A stretch of 64,000 nt of DNA from an uncultured Saprospiraceae bacterium (GTDB taxonomy: Bacteria; Bacteroidota; Bacteroidia; Chitinophagales; Saprospiraceae). How positions within the stretch are numbered: position 1 is the stretch's first letter; the number at the start of each line of letters is the position of its first letter. The notes below the pieces were generated by a model. That model saw only the letters and a list, made by a program, of their open reading frames with translations. It had not been told where the DNA came from and searched no databases. The DNA is taken from assembly GCA_938015435.1 (NCBI GenBank), contig CALLPN010000003.1:248001-312000 (forward strand). The letters are read 5' to 3'. Shown here piece after piece: positions 1 through 9,425 of this stretch. The position numbers and the translations under genes were made by a program.

Positions 1-1098
1 GGTATTATAAAAGTTAGCTGGTCCAAATCCAAGCCAAGGCCTATCAGCAAGCATGCGTCCACCGGCGACCCACCGATGCACACGTTCCATAGTTGAGATA
101 TCTTCTAGTTTATATGTAGCGGCGAGTAAGTTATCGTAATTGAAATGTGAAACGGTAGATTGATAATCTGGCGCATATTCGAGATACTTCTTATCATTAA
201 TCAAATATCCTACGCCTAGAAACAATCCTATAACTCCAAGAGTAACTGCCGGTTTTGTAAGCTTCCATTTGACCATCCAATAAGCGGCAATGGCGATTAT
301 TATTGACGCTTGTGCTGCTCTTGTATACGAGAAGTATATACCAACCACAAGGATTAAGATACATAGCGTCAGGAGTATTTTTCTAGTTTTGTTTTCAATA
401 TCAAGTTTGCGTAATGCATATACAAATGGTAAGAACATTACCAATATAGCTGCATAACTTACGTGATTTCTAAATATAGGATAGACTACAGTATTGGACG
501 TACGGAATGAAAAGTTGTACCCTGCGTGCCTTACCAAAACCCAAATGACAGCGGCCATAAGTGGTATGAGTAGAAGGTATATAGCCTTCTTACTTTCTAG
601 ATGAGACTTGATCAATTTGAAAGGCATAAAGAAAAATGGAACCACATACCAAATCTTAGCGAGTAGATACTTAAATGCTACTATCGGATATTGCGCTCCT
701 ACGGCTGTTATAGCTATCCAACAAATATGAAGGATAAGTAGTACAGTAATGGGGTTATACAAATAGCTATAATCAATTTCTTTTATTCTACTGATAAAGA
801 GCAATAAGCCTATACCGGTGATAGCGAGCATGATAGGTTCGGAGGGTAGATCAGTACCTAGTCCATTAGGTAAATACATTTCTACTGAAAACGGTATGGT
901 CAACAGAAACAAAACATATAGAATGCGATAATCCCAAACTATAAACGCAACTCCAACGATTAGAAAAGGTATTAAGAAAAATAATACTTGCTCAAAAAAG
1001 ATACCGGCACAAAAGAATAATGATGCAAAAGCTATGGCATATGCAAATACCTGTTTGGCATTGAGACTATATAATATAGAATGGCGTAAGCTATTCAC
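1..1098 (-). CDS. O-antigen ligase family membrane protein (partial, 3' end outside window)
   Basis: An open frame of 366 codons runs from a GTG at 1098 to the window edge without a stop, so the C-terminus is missing. It reads as a polytopic membrane protein with many hydrophobic helices. Two landmarks of the Wzy/WaaL O-antigen ligase family are visible: the SYTRAAQAS segment around Arg260, and ERVHRW...DRPWLGFGPANF at about residues 338-364. Such proteins polymerise or ligate lipid-linked glycans on the periplasmic face of the inner membrane. The GTG overlaps the TAG stop of the upstream chain-length regulator by one base, which indicates translational coupling in an exopolysaccharide or O-antigen operon. 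A polymerase (Wzy) role is as possible as a ligase role; sequence alone does not separate them. Confidence 0.85.
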   Translation of the reverse strand, partial: MNSLRHSILYSLNAKQVFAYAIAFASLFFCAGIFFEQVLFFLIPFLIVGVAFIVWDYRILYVLFLLTIPFSVEMYLPNGLGTDLPSEPIMLAITGIGLLLFISRIKEIDYSYLYNPITVLLILHICWIAITAVGAQYPIVAFKYLLAKIWYVVPFFFMPFKLIKSHLESKKAIYLLLIPLMAAVIWVLVRHAGYNFSFRTSNTVVYPIFRNHVSYAAILVMFLPFVYALRKLDIENKTRKILLTLCILILVVGIYFSYTRAAQASIIIAIAAYWMVKWKLTKPAVTLGVIGLFLGVGYLINDKKYLEYAPDYQSTVSHFNYDNLLAATYKLEDISTMERVHRWVAGGRMLADRPWLGFGPANFYNT

Positions 1099-2195
1099 TA
1101 TGCCTTAATTTCTGACCAATTGATTTTTCTATAGTTTTCAACTAAGAAAGCAATAAGAATACTAAGAATTAATGCGGCCAATGCTGTCATGACGAGTAAG
1201 ATGCTTCGTTTTGGCCTTGATTTATCTATGGGAGTCTCCGCGGCTTCTACTAGTAATAGGGCACTGTATGGTGTGTTGTAGCTAGCTTCTAACTGCCTTT
1301 TGCGTTCCTTGTCTAGTGATATCTGATCATTAAGTCTAGAAAGCTCTTGAGTAAGTTTGTCTACTATAGATATACCACTATTATATAGTTTAACCTTCTT
1401 TTCGAGGCTCGCTAATTTTTTTTCATTTCCAGTATACTTGATACGTTTTATTCTGACAGAATCTGCTGCTCCACGCATTCTACTATTACGGTACATAGCT
1501 ATCTCACTCTGCAGAGCTTCCATACTTGAACTGGTCATAGTAATAAGTTCTGCATAAACCCCTCCTTGAGATCTGGAGTAGATTCCGAATCTATCTTTTA
1601 CTCTAGATAGACTATCGTTTAGTATAATACTTTTTGACTGTTTCTCGACCAGATTACCATCAAAACTTTCAATGGTTTGGAGCTGACTTGCCTTGACCAT
1701 TCTTTGACTGAGTTCATTAATTTTATTTCGAGCATCGTTAGCCATATCTCTTGCTAGGTCAGGATCTTTATCTTCGACACTTAGATTGATAGCTCCGTAT
1801 TCAGTTTTTAGGGTTTTGTAGAGACTGCTCAGTTTAAGACGTATCCTTGCTTGTGCTTTTTGACTATCCGGATCTATTTCGTAATGATTATATAAATCAT
1901 ATTTCTCGATTAAGTAGTTGTATAATTCACTAGAGGTAGACAGCGAAAATAATCGATCTAAATCATTATCTGTACCATAGATATAGCTATTACTATTGGA
2001 GCTATTACCAACTGGAGCGGGCTGAGAGAGATCTGGATGCCCTGCATAGAATTGGGTGCTAGCCTGATAATAGTTAGGGAGCAACAATAATATAATAGCA
2101 CTAAGAATTGTGATTCCTATAGTGGCATATGCGATAGGTTTGATCCACTTATTCAGTGTTTTGAGTATACCTAAGAGACTGTAATCTTGATTCAT
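1098..2195 (-). CDS. Wzz/GumC-type polysaccharide chain-length determinant
   Basis: The 365-residue protein has the two-helix topology of polysaccharide co-polymerases: an N-terminal transmembrane segment at about residues 20-40, a long periplasmic part, a Lys/Glu/Leu-rich coiled-coil region at about 225-320, and a C-terminal helix at about 330-352 preceded by a Pro-containing stretch (DKSRPKRS). There is no C-terminal tyrosine-kinase domain, so it resembles Wzz or a kinase-less GumC protein. Such proteins set polymer length with the Wzy polymerase. It lies between the flippase gene (68 bp upstream) and the O-antigen ligase gene (one-base overlap), which supports this role. The glycan made cannot be told from this window. 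Confidence 0.85.
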   Translation of the reverse strand: MNQDYSLLGILKTLNKWIKPIAYATIGITILSAIILLLLPNYYQASTQFYAGHPDLSQPAPVGNSSNSNSYIYGTDNDLDRLFSLSTSSELYNYLIEKYDLYNHYEIDPDSQKAQARIRLKLSSLYKTLKTEYGAINLSVEDKDPDLARDMANDARNKINELSQRMVKASQLQTIESFDGNLVEKQSKSIILNDSLSRVKDRFGIYSRSQGGVYAELITMTSSSMEALQSEIAMYRNSRMRGAADSVRIKRIKYTGNEKKLASLEKKVKLYNSGISIVDKLTQELSRLNDQISLDKERKRQLEASYNTPYSALLLVEAAETPIDKSRPKRSILLVMTALAALILSILIAFLVENYRKINWSEIKA

Positions 2196-2263
2196 GCAAA
2201 TAGCGTAAAAAGTTGTTTTCTATTGTGAGACACAAGATTGATTGCTCAAAGAGAATCATGTCG

Positions 2264-3718
2264 TTATGAATCAGCATTTTGTTTTCGTAGCATAGAGAGC
2301 ATACTCTTGTCTACTACACCTAATAGTAACGATATACCTAAGCAAAATAATATACTCAGGGCCATACTTATAATCCAATATAGGCCACTATTGTGCCACA
2401 ATATTGTACTAAGCACACAAAGAAAGCCAAAAACTATAGATTTGGCTATCAGAGAGTAGTCGATTTGTAGTTTCATTTGCGAATGAGCTAGATATATCTG
2501 GCCTAGTGTGACTAGATATTGAGTCGCTACGGTGGCGATTGCTGCACCTTCAGCTCCTTTTACTGGAATCAGCCATAGATTAAGTATAACATTGAGAATG
2601 ACGCCTAATATAAATATTACATTAAGTTCTTTTAGAGATCCATTAGCTATTATCAATGAACCATAGATATGCGAAATAGCCACTGCGAAGAATGCCAACA
2701 TCATATAGATCAATATCTTGCCATAATAGAGCGTCGCTTCATCATAAATGAAGGGCATGATATCATTGCGGAAAACTATCAATGAGACTGTAATGATTGT
2801 ACTCATAATTAATATCGCTCTCAGTGAAGTTAGAGTCAACGTGGTTACTGACTTCTTCTTACTTATTAGTGTGGAATACATAGGCAGAAGAAGTGCACCA
2901 AACAAATAAGCTAGCATACCTGCTGCTTCAAAGAATCGATAGGCCGCGGCATAAATTCCGGCCTGCTGGCCATTATCATCTAAGAGCCTTTCCAACATTA
3001 CACCATCTATACGAAGATATATGGCAACTAACAATATCACAAAAGCATAAGGAGCGCTCTGTTTCACTAGTTTGATCAGATAAGACCAAGAGAATACGAT
3101 CAAATTAGACTTAGCATGAGGCATAACTAGAACCAGTGCAGCTATACAAGCTATAGTATATGCCACCATCTGACCATATATGAACCAATAGATGGTAAAT
3201 GATTTCCAGTCAGGATAAATCCAAGTTAAATACCCTAATATGATAATCATAATGAGCTTATCCAAAGCGGAGATATAGCTGTCTTTGCGATACATTCCTA
3301 GAGCAGATATATTAGTACGCAAGTAGATAAATAAAGTGGCTAAAAAGAAGTTGACTGCGATAAGTGCGAGTATTTTCAATTTTGAAAATTCGTATCCAAT
3401 GAGGTATGCTATTATGACGGTCAGGGCTATAAACATTAGCCCCAAAAGCACTTTAGATCCCAATATTCTAGGAAAATGAAAAGTGATTCTCTTTGGATCT
3501 TGAGCTATAAATCGACTATTATAATTTTGGATTCCGGGATCATTGATCACTTGGAATAGAAAGATGAAATTAAAGAGAGCGAAGTATAAACCATATTCTT
3601 CATTACCTACGATATTATGCACACGTGCATCTATACCGAATAAATATAAAGGTTTGATAAGTAGGTTTATGACTACTAAGAGTATAATGTTAACTAAGAA
3701 ATCTCTGTTTAAACCCAT
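2264..3718 (-). CDS. Polysaccharide flippase (Wzx/MOP superfamily)
   Basis: The 484-residue protein is hydrophobic almost throughout, with roughly 12-14 predicted membrane helices and few long loops, as in the Wzx/PST branch of the MOP exporter superfamily. The start MGLNRDFLVNIILLVVINLLIKP places an amphipathic first helix where these flippases carry it. It would move lipid-linked sugar units across the inner membrane. It is first of the three minus-strand polysaccharide genes visible here (flippase, chain-length regulator, ligase/polymerase), a normal Wzx/Wzy-dependent set. The gene is divergent from the FkbM methyltransferase gene, with about 125 bp between starts. The substrate is unknown. 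Confidence 0.88.
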   Translation of the reverse strand: MGLNRDFLVNIILLVVINLLIKPLYLFGIDARVHNIVGNEEYGLYFALFNFIFLFQVINDPGIQNYNSRFIAQDPKRITFHFPRILGSKVLLGLMFIALTVIIAYLIGYEFSKLKILALIAVNFFLATLFIYLRTNISALGMYRKDSYISALDKLIMIIILGYLTWIYPDWKSFTIYWFIYGQMVAYTIACIAALVLVMPHAKSNLIVFSWSYLIKLVKQSAPYAFVILLVAIYLRIDGVMLERLLDDNGQQAGIYAAAYRFFEAAGMLAYLFGALLLPMYSTLISKKKSVTTLTLTSLRAILIMSTIITVSLIVFRNDIMPFIYDEATLYYGKILIYMMLAFFAVAISHIYGSLIIANGSLKELNVIFILGVILNVILNLWLIPVKGAEGAAIATVATQYLVTLGQIYLAHSQMKLQIDYSLIAKSIVFGFLCVLSTILWHNSGLYWIISMALSILFCLGISLLLGVVDKSMLSMLRKQNADS

Positions 3719-3843
3719 ATCTTGCGCACCCTATTGGGTGTCTTTTTTCATCTTTAGTAACTTTAAAACATCAAAGCTATCACTTAGACCACTAGTTTTG
3801 ATATAAGTGCTTGATTTACTTCAAAATATTACTGGCCGGAAAT

Positions 3844-4749
3844 ATGCAAAAAAATACTCTTCTCAATCAATTACAAACGGTATCGGATATAAATAGCTTG
3901 TCCAAGCTTGGGAGATTATTTAATAATCCTACGAAGTATGCAAGTGCAATGTATAGTAGGTTTATCTATTATCCGATAAGAAAGAAGGGTGTTCAAATAA
4001 GTACGGCTACTTTCTTTGGTGATACTATGGATGTACTACTTCCTGCGGGTACAGATATCTATTTGACTAGTGGTAAAGCACATGATTCGGAGATTAGGCT
4101 TTCGGCATACATTATTAATATGTTAGAGCCTTATAATACATTCGTGGATGTTGGAGCTCACTTTGGTTTTTTCTCCTTACTTGCGAGTAAAATTGTAGGA
4201 GACCAAGGGAAGGTGCTTGCATACGAAGGAGGCGAAGATACTTACCAAGTACTGCATAAGAACCTTAAGTCCAATCCTAATATCGAGGTCAATAACAAAG
4301 TAGTATCCAATACTCAGGGGAAGGTATTCTTTTATCAATTCCCTACAGCTTACTCTGAATACAATAGCTTGGATATCGAGCAATATAAAGACACTGACTG
4401 GATAGAAAGCAATCCACCTAAGGTTACTCCGATGGATTCTATCAGATTATCAGAGGAGTTGAAAGGACAAAGTGTAGATATGATTAAAGTCGATGTCGAG
4501 GGAGGTGAGTTGGGAGTATTGACTGGTCTAGAAGAATACTTGGTGGATAATAATCCTACGATAATTATCGAATATCTATCAGCAGATCGCAATAATCAAT
4601 CACATGTATTAGCTGCGCAATACTTATTAGATAAAGGTTACAAATCATACATTATAGATAAGAATGGTAGTGCTACAGGATGTATTGATTTAGCGTCCTA
4701 TATGAAAGAAGCAGGGTTAGATTCTGACAATATTGTCTTTCTGAGATAA
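3844..4749 (+). CDS. FkbM family methyltransferase
   Basis: The gene encodes a 301-residue SAM-dependent methyltransferase. Motif I is FVDVGAHFGFF (Phe100-Phe110), and the family-typical IKVDVEGGE lies at about residues 214-222. FkbM enzymes O-methylate sugars or other small molecules; beside a polysaccharide locus, methylation of a surface glycan is the likely role (inference). The frame is open back to a TTG at 3811, but ATG 3844 is preferred because the extra 11 residues add nothing conserved. A -7-like box TAGTTTTG lies at 3793-3800, about 45 bp before the ATG, with no clear -33 partner. The gene ends before a hairpin shared with the convergent DUF3078 gene. Confidence 0.85.
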   Translation: MQKNTLLNQLQTVSDINSLSKLGRLFNNPTKYASAMYSRFIYYPIRKKGVQISTATFFGDTMDVLLPAGTDIYLTSGKAHDSEIRLSAYIINMLEPYNTFVDVGAHFGFFSLLASKIVGDQGKVLAYEGGEDTYQVLHKNLKSNPNIEVNNKVVSNTQGKVFFYQFPTAYSEYNSLDIEQYKDTDWIESNPPKVTPMDSIRLSEELKGQSVDMIKVDVEGGELGVLTGLEEYLVDNNPTIIIEYLSADRNNQSHVLAAQYLLDKGYKSYIIDKNGSATGCIDLASYMKEAGLDSDNIVFLR

Positions 4750-4797
4750 CCATTATTACCCAACAATCAAGATTGTACTATAGTGCAAATGAAAATA

Positions 4798-4821
4798 GCC
4801 TACTCATTAATATGAGTAGGC
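4798..4821. terminator. Bidirectional rho-independent terminator
   Basis: A perfect 10-bp stem (GCCTACTCAT / ATGAGTAGGC) with a 4-nt loop lies between the convergent FkbM and DUF3078 genes. It has a short T-rich tract on the right (CATTTTAT) and an A-rich tract on the left (GAAAATA), so it can act on both strands. Confidence 0.8.
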
Positions 4822-4868
4822 CATTTTATATTATTGAGAGACAATTAGATCGTCTCTTATAGTAATTC

Positions 4869-5810
4869 TTAGAATCCGTAGTTAAGTCCTACTTGGTAGA
4901 ACTTCTGAATAGTTCCTTCTTCACCACCTTCAAGAAGTAATGTTTCGAAGTCAGCTTGTCTAAACCCGAAATTAACACCTACTCCGATTCCTCTCCATAC
5001 TTCGAAAGCAAGAGTATTTAACCAAGTGTACTCTCTAAGAGTTACAGTACCTTCTGGATTAGAGTAAGGTTGGTATGTAGTGAAAGTTGTACTCCAACCT
5101 ACTTTTTTACCCATTACCATTAACTCTCTACCGTAATCAGCTCTGATCTTTGCACCTAATGCTCCGTCAGATTGTAGATCACCTAGGTTGTTCCAAGCTA
5201 AGTGATAGTTAAGTGGGTGTATAACCACAGTTAATCCTTTTATTGGTAACCATGTAGCTCCAATTCCGATATCTGCTGTTCCTGGCTCTAAGAAGTTACC
5301 TAGAGAAGTGTTAAGCTCACCTAATGCAGATAAAGCAAGCTTAGGAGTTAACTTGTAACCAGCTAATGAAGATATGTTGATGATATCAACCGTACCTTGG
5401 TCAAATAATTTATCATCCGCTTCATTTTCATTAATATCTACATCTTGCCATGCTTTCTGGAAGATACCTTTGTTGTTCCAAAAGTATTTAGCTTGATCTT
5501 TGTTAGCAAAAGCAGTGATACCCAATCCTAAACTACTTGATTGAGCTGAAGGATTTGGGTTAGCTTGCCACATATCAGAGTTAGCAAAATCAAAACCTAT
5601 AGTTCCGTTAAGACCAGTCGTCCATCCAGTAAGTTCTGTAATCTGTGCATCTAGACCTGCAATCTCTCCATTGACAGCATCTATTTTTGTTTGAAAGCCT
5701 TTAACTTCTGCAGTTTTAGTAGCTTTCATTGCCTTTAGTTCATCTATTGTCTGTGCAGACATGATACTAGCTGTAAATACTAGCAGAAGGAATAGTTGAA
5801 TTTTTTTCAT
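4869..5810 (-). CDS. DUF3078-like outer-membrane protein
   Basis: From the ATG at 5810 the protein has 313 residues; a GTG two codons upstream is possible but less likely. It starts with a signal peptide (MKKIQLFLLLVFTASIMSAQ), followed by a short coiled-coil-like stretch (about residues 20-60, KAMKATKTAEVKGFQTKID...). The rest looks like alternating beta strands with aromatic girdles, ending in Phe (YGF), typical of outer-membrane barrels. Segments such as ISSLAGYKLTPKLALSALGEL and the GLTVVIHPLNYHLAW stretch resemble the Bacteroidota family DUF3078, whose function is unknown. The gene stands alone between a terminator and the MscS gene. Confidence 0.75.
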   Translation of the reverse strand: MKKIQLFLLLVFTASIMSAQTIDELKAMKATKTAEVKGFQTKIDAVNGEIAGLDAQITELTGWTTGLNGTIGFDFANSDMWQANPNPSAQSSSLGLGITAFANKDQAKYFWNNKGIFQKAWQDVDINENEADDKLFDQGTVDIINISSLAGYKLTPKLALSALGELNTSLGNFLEPGTADIGIGATWLPIKGLTVVIHPLNYHLAWNNLGDLQSDGALGAKIRADYGRELMVMGKKVGWSTTFTTYQPYSNPEGTVTLREYTWLNTLAFEVWRGIGVGVNFGFRQADFETLLLEGGEEGTIQKFYQVGLNYGF

Positions 5811-5955
5811 TTTCACGTAAAATTTGGTTTATATAATTGAGCAAAATGCTCGTGTGACTTAAAAAATTTGGTTTATTTGGAGCACAACGCTTCTTTAATA
5901 TAGAACGCAAGATATAAAATAATGTGCATATACATTATGAAAAATAAATTATGTA

Positions 5956-6762
5956 TTATCTGTGTATTTCAACGTTTTGATTCATGAATTTACTCAGAGG
6001 TATCAAAACTTTACTGTTTTCTGTTTGAATTTCGACAGTTGATTTATCAATTTTTGATATTACACCATTAATTCCATCAACCGTAATTCTATCTCCAATC
6101 TCTATATGCTTAGTAGCGTAGAATGACGCGACATAATTAGCTACTACATCTTTAGAAGCTAGTCCGTAAGCAATAGCAAAAGCGCCCATTATACCACCGA
6201 TAATCAGTGAAAGGTTTTGAGCAAGGAAATCTGTATTGATCTCTGCTTGCGACAAGGCAAGAATAAATATATTGACGAAAAGAAAATAAAATATAAAATT
6301 AGAGATTAATCCAGCTGATGATATACCTAGTGATTTCATTGCCGTTTCTAAAACTTTACGCATAAACTCGGCAAACAACAATCCAAAGATCATAATCAAT
6401 AAAGCCGTTAGTGCTTTAGGGAAAAAATCAAAAATTCCTTTTATTACATCAGAAACTGCAGGTATATTAAGAACTTCAGCGGATGCTACAAGAAAGAACA
6501 ATAGCAAAAAATAATAAATCGCCTTTGAGAAAACCACACTCAGTTTTATATCTGCATTGGCTTTACTAACAAGGTCTATCTCATTTAATTTATCACCAAG
6601 TTGATCTATTTTAATTTTTTCTAGTGTTTTTTTAAGCCCTCGCGCAACCAATTTAGATATAATATACCCAACGATAAAGATCAATAAAGCTGTAAATATA
6701 TTAGGAACCATTGTTCCTATCTTAAGGAGCATTTGTTCTAAAATGGGTTGGATATCAGGCAT
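5956..6762 (-). CDS. Small-conductance mechanosensitive channel (MscS family)
   Basis: The 268-residue protein has about five membrane helices: one at 15-37, then helices near 72-95, 104-128, 147-170 and a pore-like helix at about 180-205. A soluble beta domain follows with the MscS-like sequence GDRITVDGINGVISKIDKSTVEI. The pore-helix region, rich in Gly and Ala and ending ASKDVVANYVASF, fits MscS TM3. The N-terminal helices look like the conserved TM-helix repeats found in extended bacterial MscS proteins. The channel would release solutes on hypo-osmotic shock. It follows the ECF sigma gene and the 74-residue gene on the same strand with short gaps, suggesting one stress-regulated operon (inference). 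Confidence 0.88.
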   Translation of the reverse strand: MPDIQPILEQMLLKIGTMVPNIFTALLIFIVGYIISKLVARGLKKTLEKIKIDQLGDKLNEIDLVSKANADIKLSVVFSKAIYYFLLLFFLVASAEVLNIPAVSDVIKGIFDFFPKALTALLIMIFGLLFAEFMRKVLETAMKSLGISSAGLISNFIFYFLFVNIFILALSQAEINTDFLAQNLSLIIGGIMGAFAIAYGLASKDVVANYVASFYATKHIEIGDRITVDGINGVISKIDKSTVEIQTENSKVLIPLSKFMNQNVEIHR

Positions 6763-6805
6763 AACTAGGTGTGAATTTTAATAGATTTGGTTTTTTCAAT
6801 TAACT

Positions 6806-7030
6806 CTATCCTGGAGTATTTGGATATTTGGGTCTGCGTATAGTTGTTTTGCTGTCGTCTCCTCCAGCCATATTCACAAAAATACCTAAAACCTTAGGGA
6901 TAAAATGATCTAACATATTACCCACAAAGCTAAACGCACCCATGCTACTAGTAATACCAGACTTGATTCGACTTGATCTAAATTCGACTTTGTCTACTTG
7001 AATTTTTTGTAATTCTTTAAAATTATTCAT
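6806..7030 (-). CDS. Small hypothetical protein in sigma-factor operon
   Basis: This 74-residue reading frame lies between the ECF sigma gene (76 bp upstream) and the MscS gene (43 bp downstream), all on the minus strand. The N-terminal half is charged (LQKIQVDKVEFRSSRIKSG); the middle (MGAFSFVGNMLDHFIPKVLGIFVNMAGG) is moderately hydrophobic and could be an amphipathic helix; the tail is basic and Pro-rich. It has a normal ATG start. I recognise no family. Its position suggests a partner of the sigma factor or the channel, but no anti-sigma motif is visible, so this is only context. Confidence 0.6.
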   Translation of the reverse strand: MNNFKELQKIQVDKVEFRSSRIKSGITSSMGAFSFVGNMLDHFIPKVLGIFVNMAGGDDSKTTIRRPKYPNTPG

Positions 7031-7106
7031 ACCTCTTGTTTTTTCTTTTTAAAAATGCACGTCTTTTTAAAAATTGCTTTCTTCTTTAGCGAAGTGGGGA
7101 CCTCTA

Positions 7107-7733
7107 CTAAATGGCGTCTTGGTATATATTGCTATATTGTTTAACGAACTTTTCTTTAGCTCGTTTAATTTTCATTTTTACGGCACTCTCTGATTTTGAG
7201 AGTATTTTTCCTATATCCCTGATTGACATATCATCTTGATATTTCATCAGTAATATTGCTTTGTCTTCTACAGGGATTACATCTAACACTGCTTTCAGCC
7301 TAACGATGTTCGTCTCTAGTAGTCTTTTATCATCTATCGTGTCTGGTACTTCTTCTAACTCTCCTACATCATCTACCGAAACACTTTTCCTTTTCTTATC
7401 TTTCCTAATACTATCTATGCAGTAATTGTAGGTAATAGAGTATAACCATGTAGAGAATTTAGCTTTCTTATTGAATTTTATAAGATTCAATAGGACTTTG
7501 ATAAAGATCTCTTGCATAGCATCCTCAGCCTTAGCCTGATTTCTAAGAAGGGAATTACACTTAATGAATACCTTCTTAGAGTATCTCTCGTATAATATGT
7601 CGAAGAGATGAGGACTCTGAGTCGCGATATACATATCTACTATCTCATCATCGCTTTGAGAGCTCGATACACTACCTGATATTACTGGGTTTAATAGATT
7701 AATTAACAAAATAGTTTTTGGTTGTAATAACAT
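7107..7733 (-). CDS. ECF-type RNA polymerase sigma factor (sigma-70 family)
   Basis: The 208-residue protein has region 2 at about 47-110 (including AEDAMQEIFIKVL and FSTWLYSITYNYCIDSIRK, the -10-binding part) and region 4 at about 145-198 (DKAILLMKYQDDMSIRDIGKILSKSESAVKMKIKRAKEKF, a helix-turn-helix). There is no region 1.1 or 3, as expected for an extracytoplasmic-function sigma. The first 30 or so residues are not typical, and translation could begin further in, but the ATG at 7733 is the only upstream ATG. Downstream lie a 74-residue protein and MscS. No anti-sigma FecR-like or zinc-finger gene follows, which is unusual for a classical ECF pair. Confidence 0.9.
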   Translation of the reverse strand: MLLQPKTILLINLLNPVISGSVSSSQSDDEIVDMYIATQSPHLFDILYERYSKKVFIKCNSLLRNQAKAEDAMQEIFIKVLLNLIKFNKKAKFSTWLYSITYNYCIDSIRKDKKRKSVSVDDVGELEEVPDTIDDKRLLETNIVRLKAVLDVIPVEDKAILLMKYQDDMSIRDIGKILSKSESAVKMKIKRAKEKFVKQYSNIYQDAI

Positions 7734-7895
7734 GTAAACATGCTACATGAGTTTGGACGTAAAATTTGTAAAAAGTTACTTTTTTTTGGAATATTTCTTA
7801 TACTTTTCTCGGAAAGCTAATGAATTGAAGTGTTTTCAAAATTGACTTGTTTGTGACCACAACTCAGTTTTATAGGCAAAAAGTGAATCTAAGCA

Positions 7896-8246
7896 TCAAA
7901 ATTTCATTTCGACTACTGCCTTTTCGACCTTGCCACCTAACTGAGGTGATAATTTCGACAATTTAACTTTTCCTCCTGTCGTATGATTCAGATCAGTTTT
8001 TATTTTATTGATAATATTGAGAACTACTGTCTCCAAAAGCTTCTGAGTATTTTCCATCTCAGCTTTACAGATAGTATATAACTGTTCATAGTTGACGGTG
8101 TCGCCTATATTGTCATCAGTACTATCAAATGACTTTACCTCTACCTCACAATCTACTAGAAATGTATTGCCAGCTCTTCGTTCCTCCTCATAGTACCCAT
8201 GATAGGCATAGAATTCAGCATTTTCAATGGATACTGTTGTTTTCAT
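7896..8246 (-). CDS. folB: Dihydroneopterin aldolase (FolB)
   Basis: From ATG 8246 the protein has 116 residues, the usual FolB length; an in-frame ATG at 8270 would add eight residues (MNNNKTHH) before the conserved start. The diagnostic AFYAYHGYYEEERRAGNTF segment, matching the family's YHGxxxxER, is close to the N-terminus, with the substrate-binding Glu in this loop, and SPQLGGKVEKAVVEMKF at the end carries the family C-terminal pattern with Lys. The enzyme cleaves 7,8-dihydroneopterin to 6-hydroxymethyl-dihydropterin and glycolaldehyde in folate synthesis. No other folate gene is nearby; it is last in a long minus-strand run. Confidence 0.92.
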   Translation of the reverse strand: MKTTVSIENAEFYAYHGYYEEERRAGNTFLVDCEVEVKSFDSTDDNIGDTVNYEQLYTICKAEMENTQKLLETVVLNIINKIKTDLNHTTGGKVKLSKLSPQLGGKVEKAVVEMKF

Positions 8247-8383
8247 ATGATGGGTCTTGTTATTATTCATGCTAAGGTATATATAACAAAGCTATGAATG
8301 AGTCAATACAGTGATATATTCTGTCATGTGCTTGCCATTCTAGAAAATACAAAGGCAACTCTTGATGTTAGTATATTTATATT

Positions 8384-9355
8384 CTAAGGATACTCTGTAG
8401 CGATCACTTGCGCGTCGTAACCTTGGCCCTTGAGCCACGTAGCATATTGCTCTGTGTATCCATGAGTTACATATATGTGATTTGCTCCAGTTTCTTTTAC
8501 TGCGGTATTGAGCCCTTTCCAGTCAGCATGATCAGACAGTACAAACCCTCGATCTGTTGTCGCGCCCATATTTCTCATTCCAACCCAGCCACTTGCTCTT
8601 CCGGCCGAGTAATCTTTAAACTTACGTATCCAAGGTGATCTAAATGCTGATGGTGGCGCTATAATCAGACTGCCTTTAAATCTATTGAAGTGCATACTAT
8701 TATCGACTTTGGTAGTTTTCTTAAGTTTGACACCTTGCTTTCGGAGCACTTTGTTGGTGTATTCCACTGCACCATTAGTAAGTATCTCTCCTATGCTATG
8801 ATCTACCAGATTGATGATACGCTGTGCTTTTCCTAGGGAATAGGAGCCAATTATACTCACTTTTCCTGCTGCAGCATTGGCACTCCACCATTCATTGATT
8901 TCCGCGAATGTCTCTTCTTGCGGTACCCAATCAAAGGCCGGAAGTCCAAAAGTCGATTCAGTAATGAAATGATCGCATTTTACTGATTCGAAAGGTTCGC
9001 TTACTCCATCATTAGCCACCTTATAATCTCCAGAGGCTACCCATACTTCTCCTTTATATTCCGCTCGGATCTGGGCAGACCCTATGATATGTCCAGCCGG
9101 ATGAAAACTAAATTTTACACCATTGATATCGATCTGCTTACCATAGTCTATACTCTCTATATTGGCTTCATTACCCAGTCGATATCTGATTACGGGCTCA
9201 GCACTAGTTGTGCATAAGTAGTAATTGTTTCCCCATCGAGCATGATCAGAGTGACCATGTGTGATGAGTGCCTTGTCTACAGGTTTCCAAGGATCTATAT
9301 ATATACCAGCTCTCTCACAGTATATACCATTTGCGTTGAATGTGATGAGTGCCAT
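8384..9355 (-). CDS. Ligase-associated DNA exonuclease (metallo-beta-lactamase fold)
   Basis: The 323-residue protein shows the MBL-fold metal motif THGHSDH with His33, His35, Asp37 and His38, then HPAGHIIGSAQI and a GDYK segment, and VLSDHADW near the C-terminus, the beta-CASP/SNM1-like arrangement. The family is known as ligase-associated exonuclease because its members usually sit beside an ATP-dependent DNA ligase and an Lhr-type helicase. Neither partner is within reach here: the flanks are folB and a membrane protein. The role would be DNA end processing in repair. A related RNase-like activity cannot be excluded from sequence. Confidence 0.85.
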   Translation of the reverse strand: MALITFNANGIYCERAGIYIDPWKPVDKALITHGHSDHARWGNNYYLCTTSAEPVIRYRLGNEANIESIDYGKQIDINGVKFSFHPAGHIIGSAQIRAEYKGEVWVASGDYKVANDGVSEPFESVKCDHFITESTFGLPAFDWVPQEETFAEINEWWSANAAAGKVSIIGSYSLGKAQRIINLVDHSIGEILTNGAVEYTNKVLRKQGVKLKKTTKVDNSMHFNRFKGSLIIAPPSAFRSPWIRKFKDYSAGRASGWVGMRNMGATTDRGFVLSDHADWKGLNTAVKETGANHIYVTHGYTEQYATWLKGQGYDAQVIATEYP

Positions 9356-9425
9356 AAAATGAATTATTATATAATCAAATAAGAAAATAGTTGTACGTCA
9401 TTATAAACTGCAGTGCATAATAATT

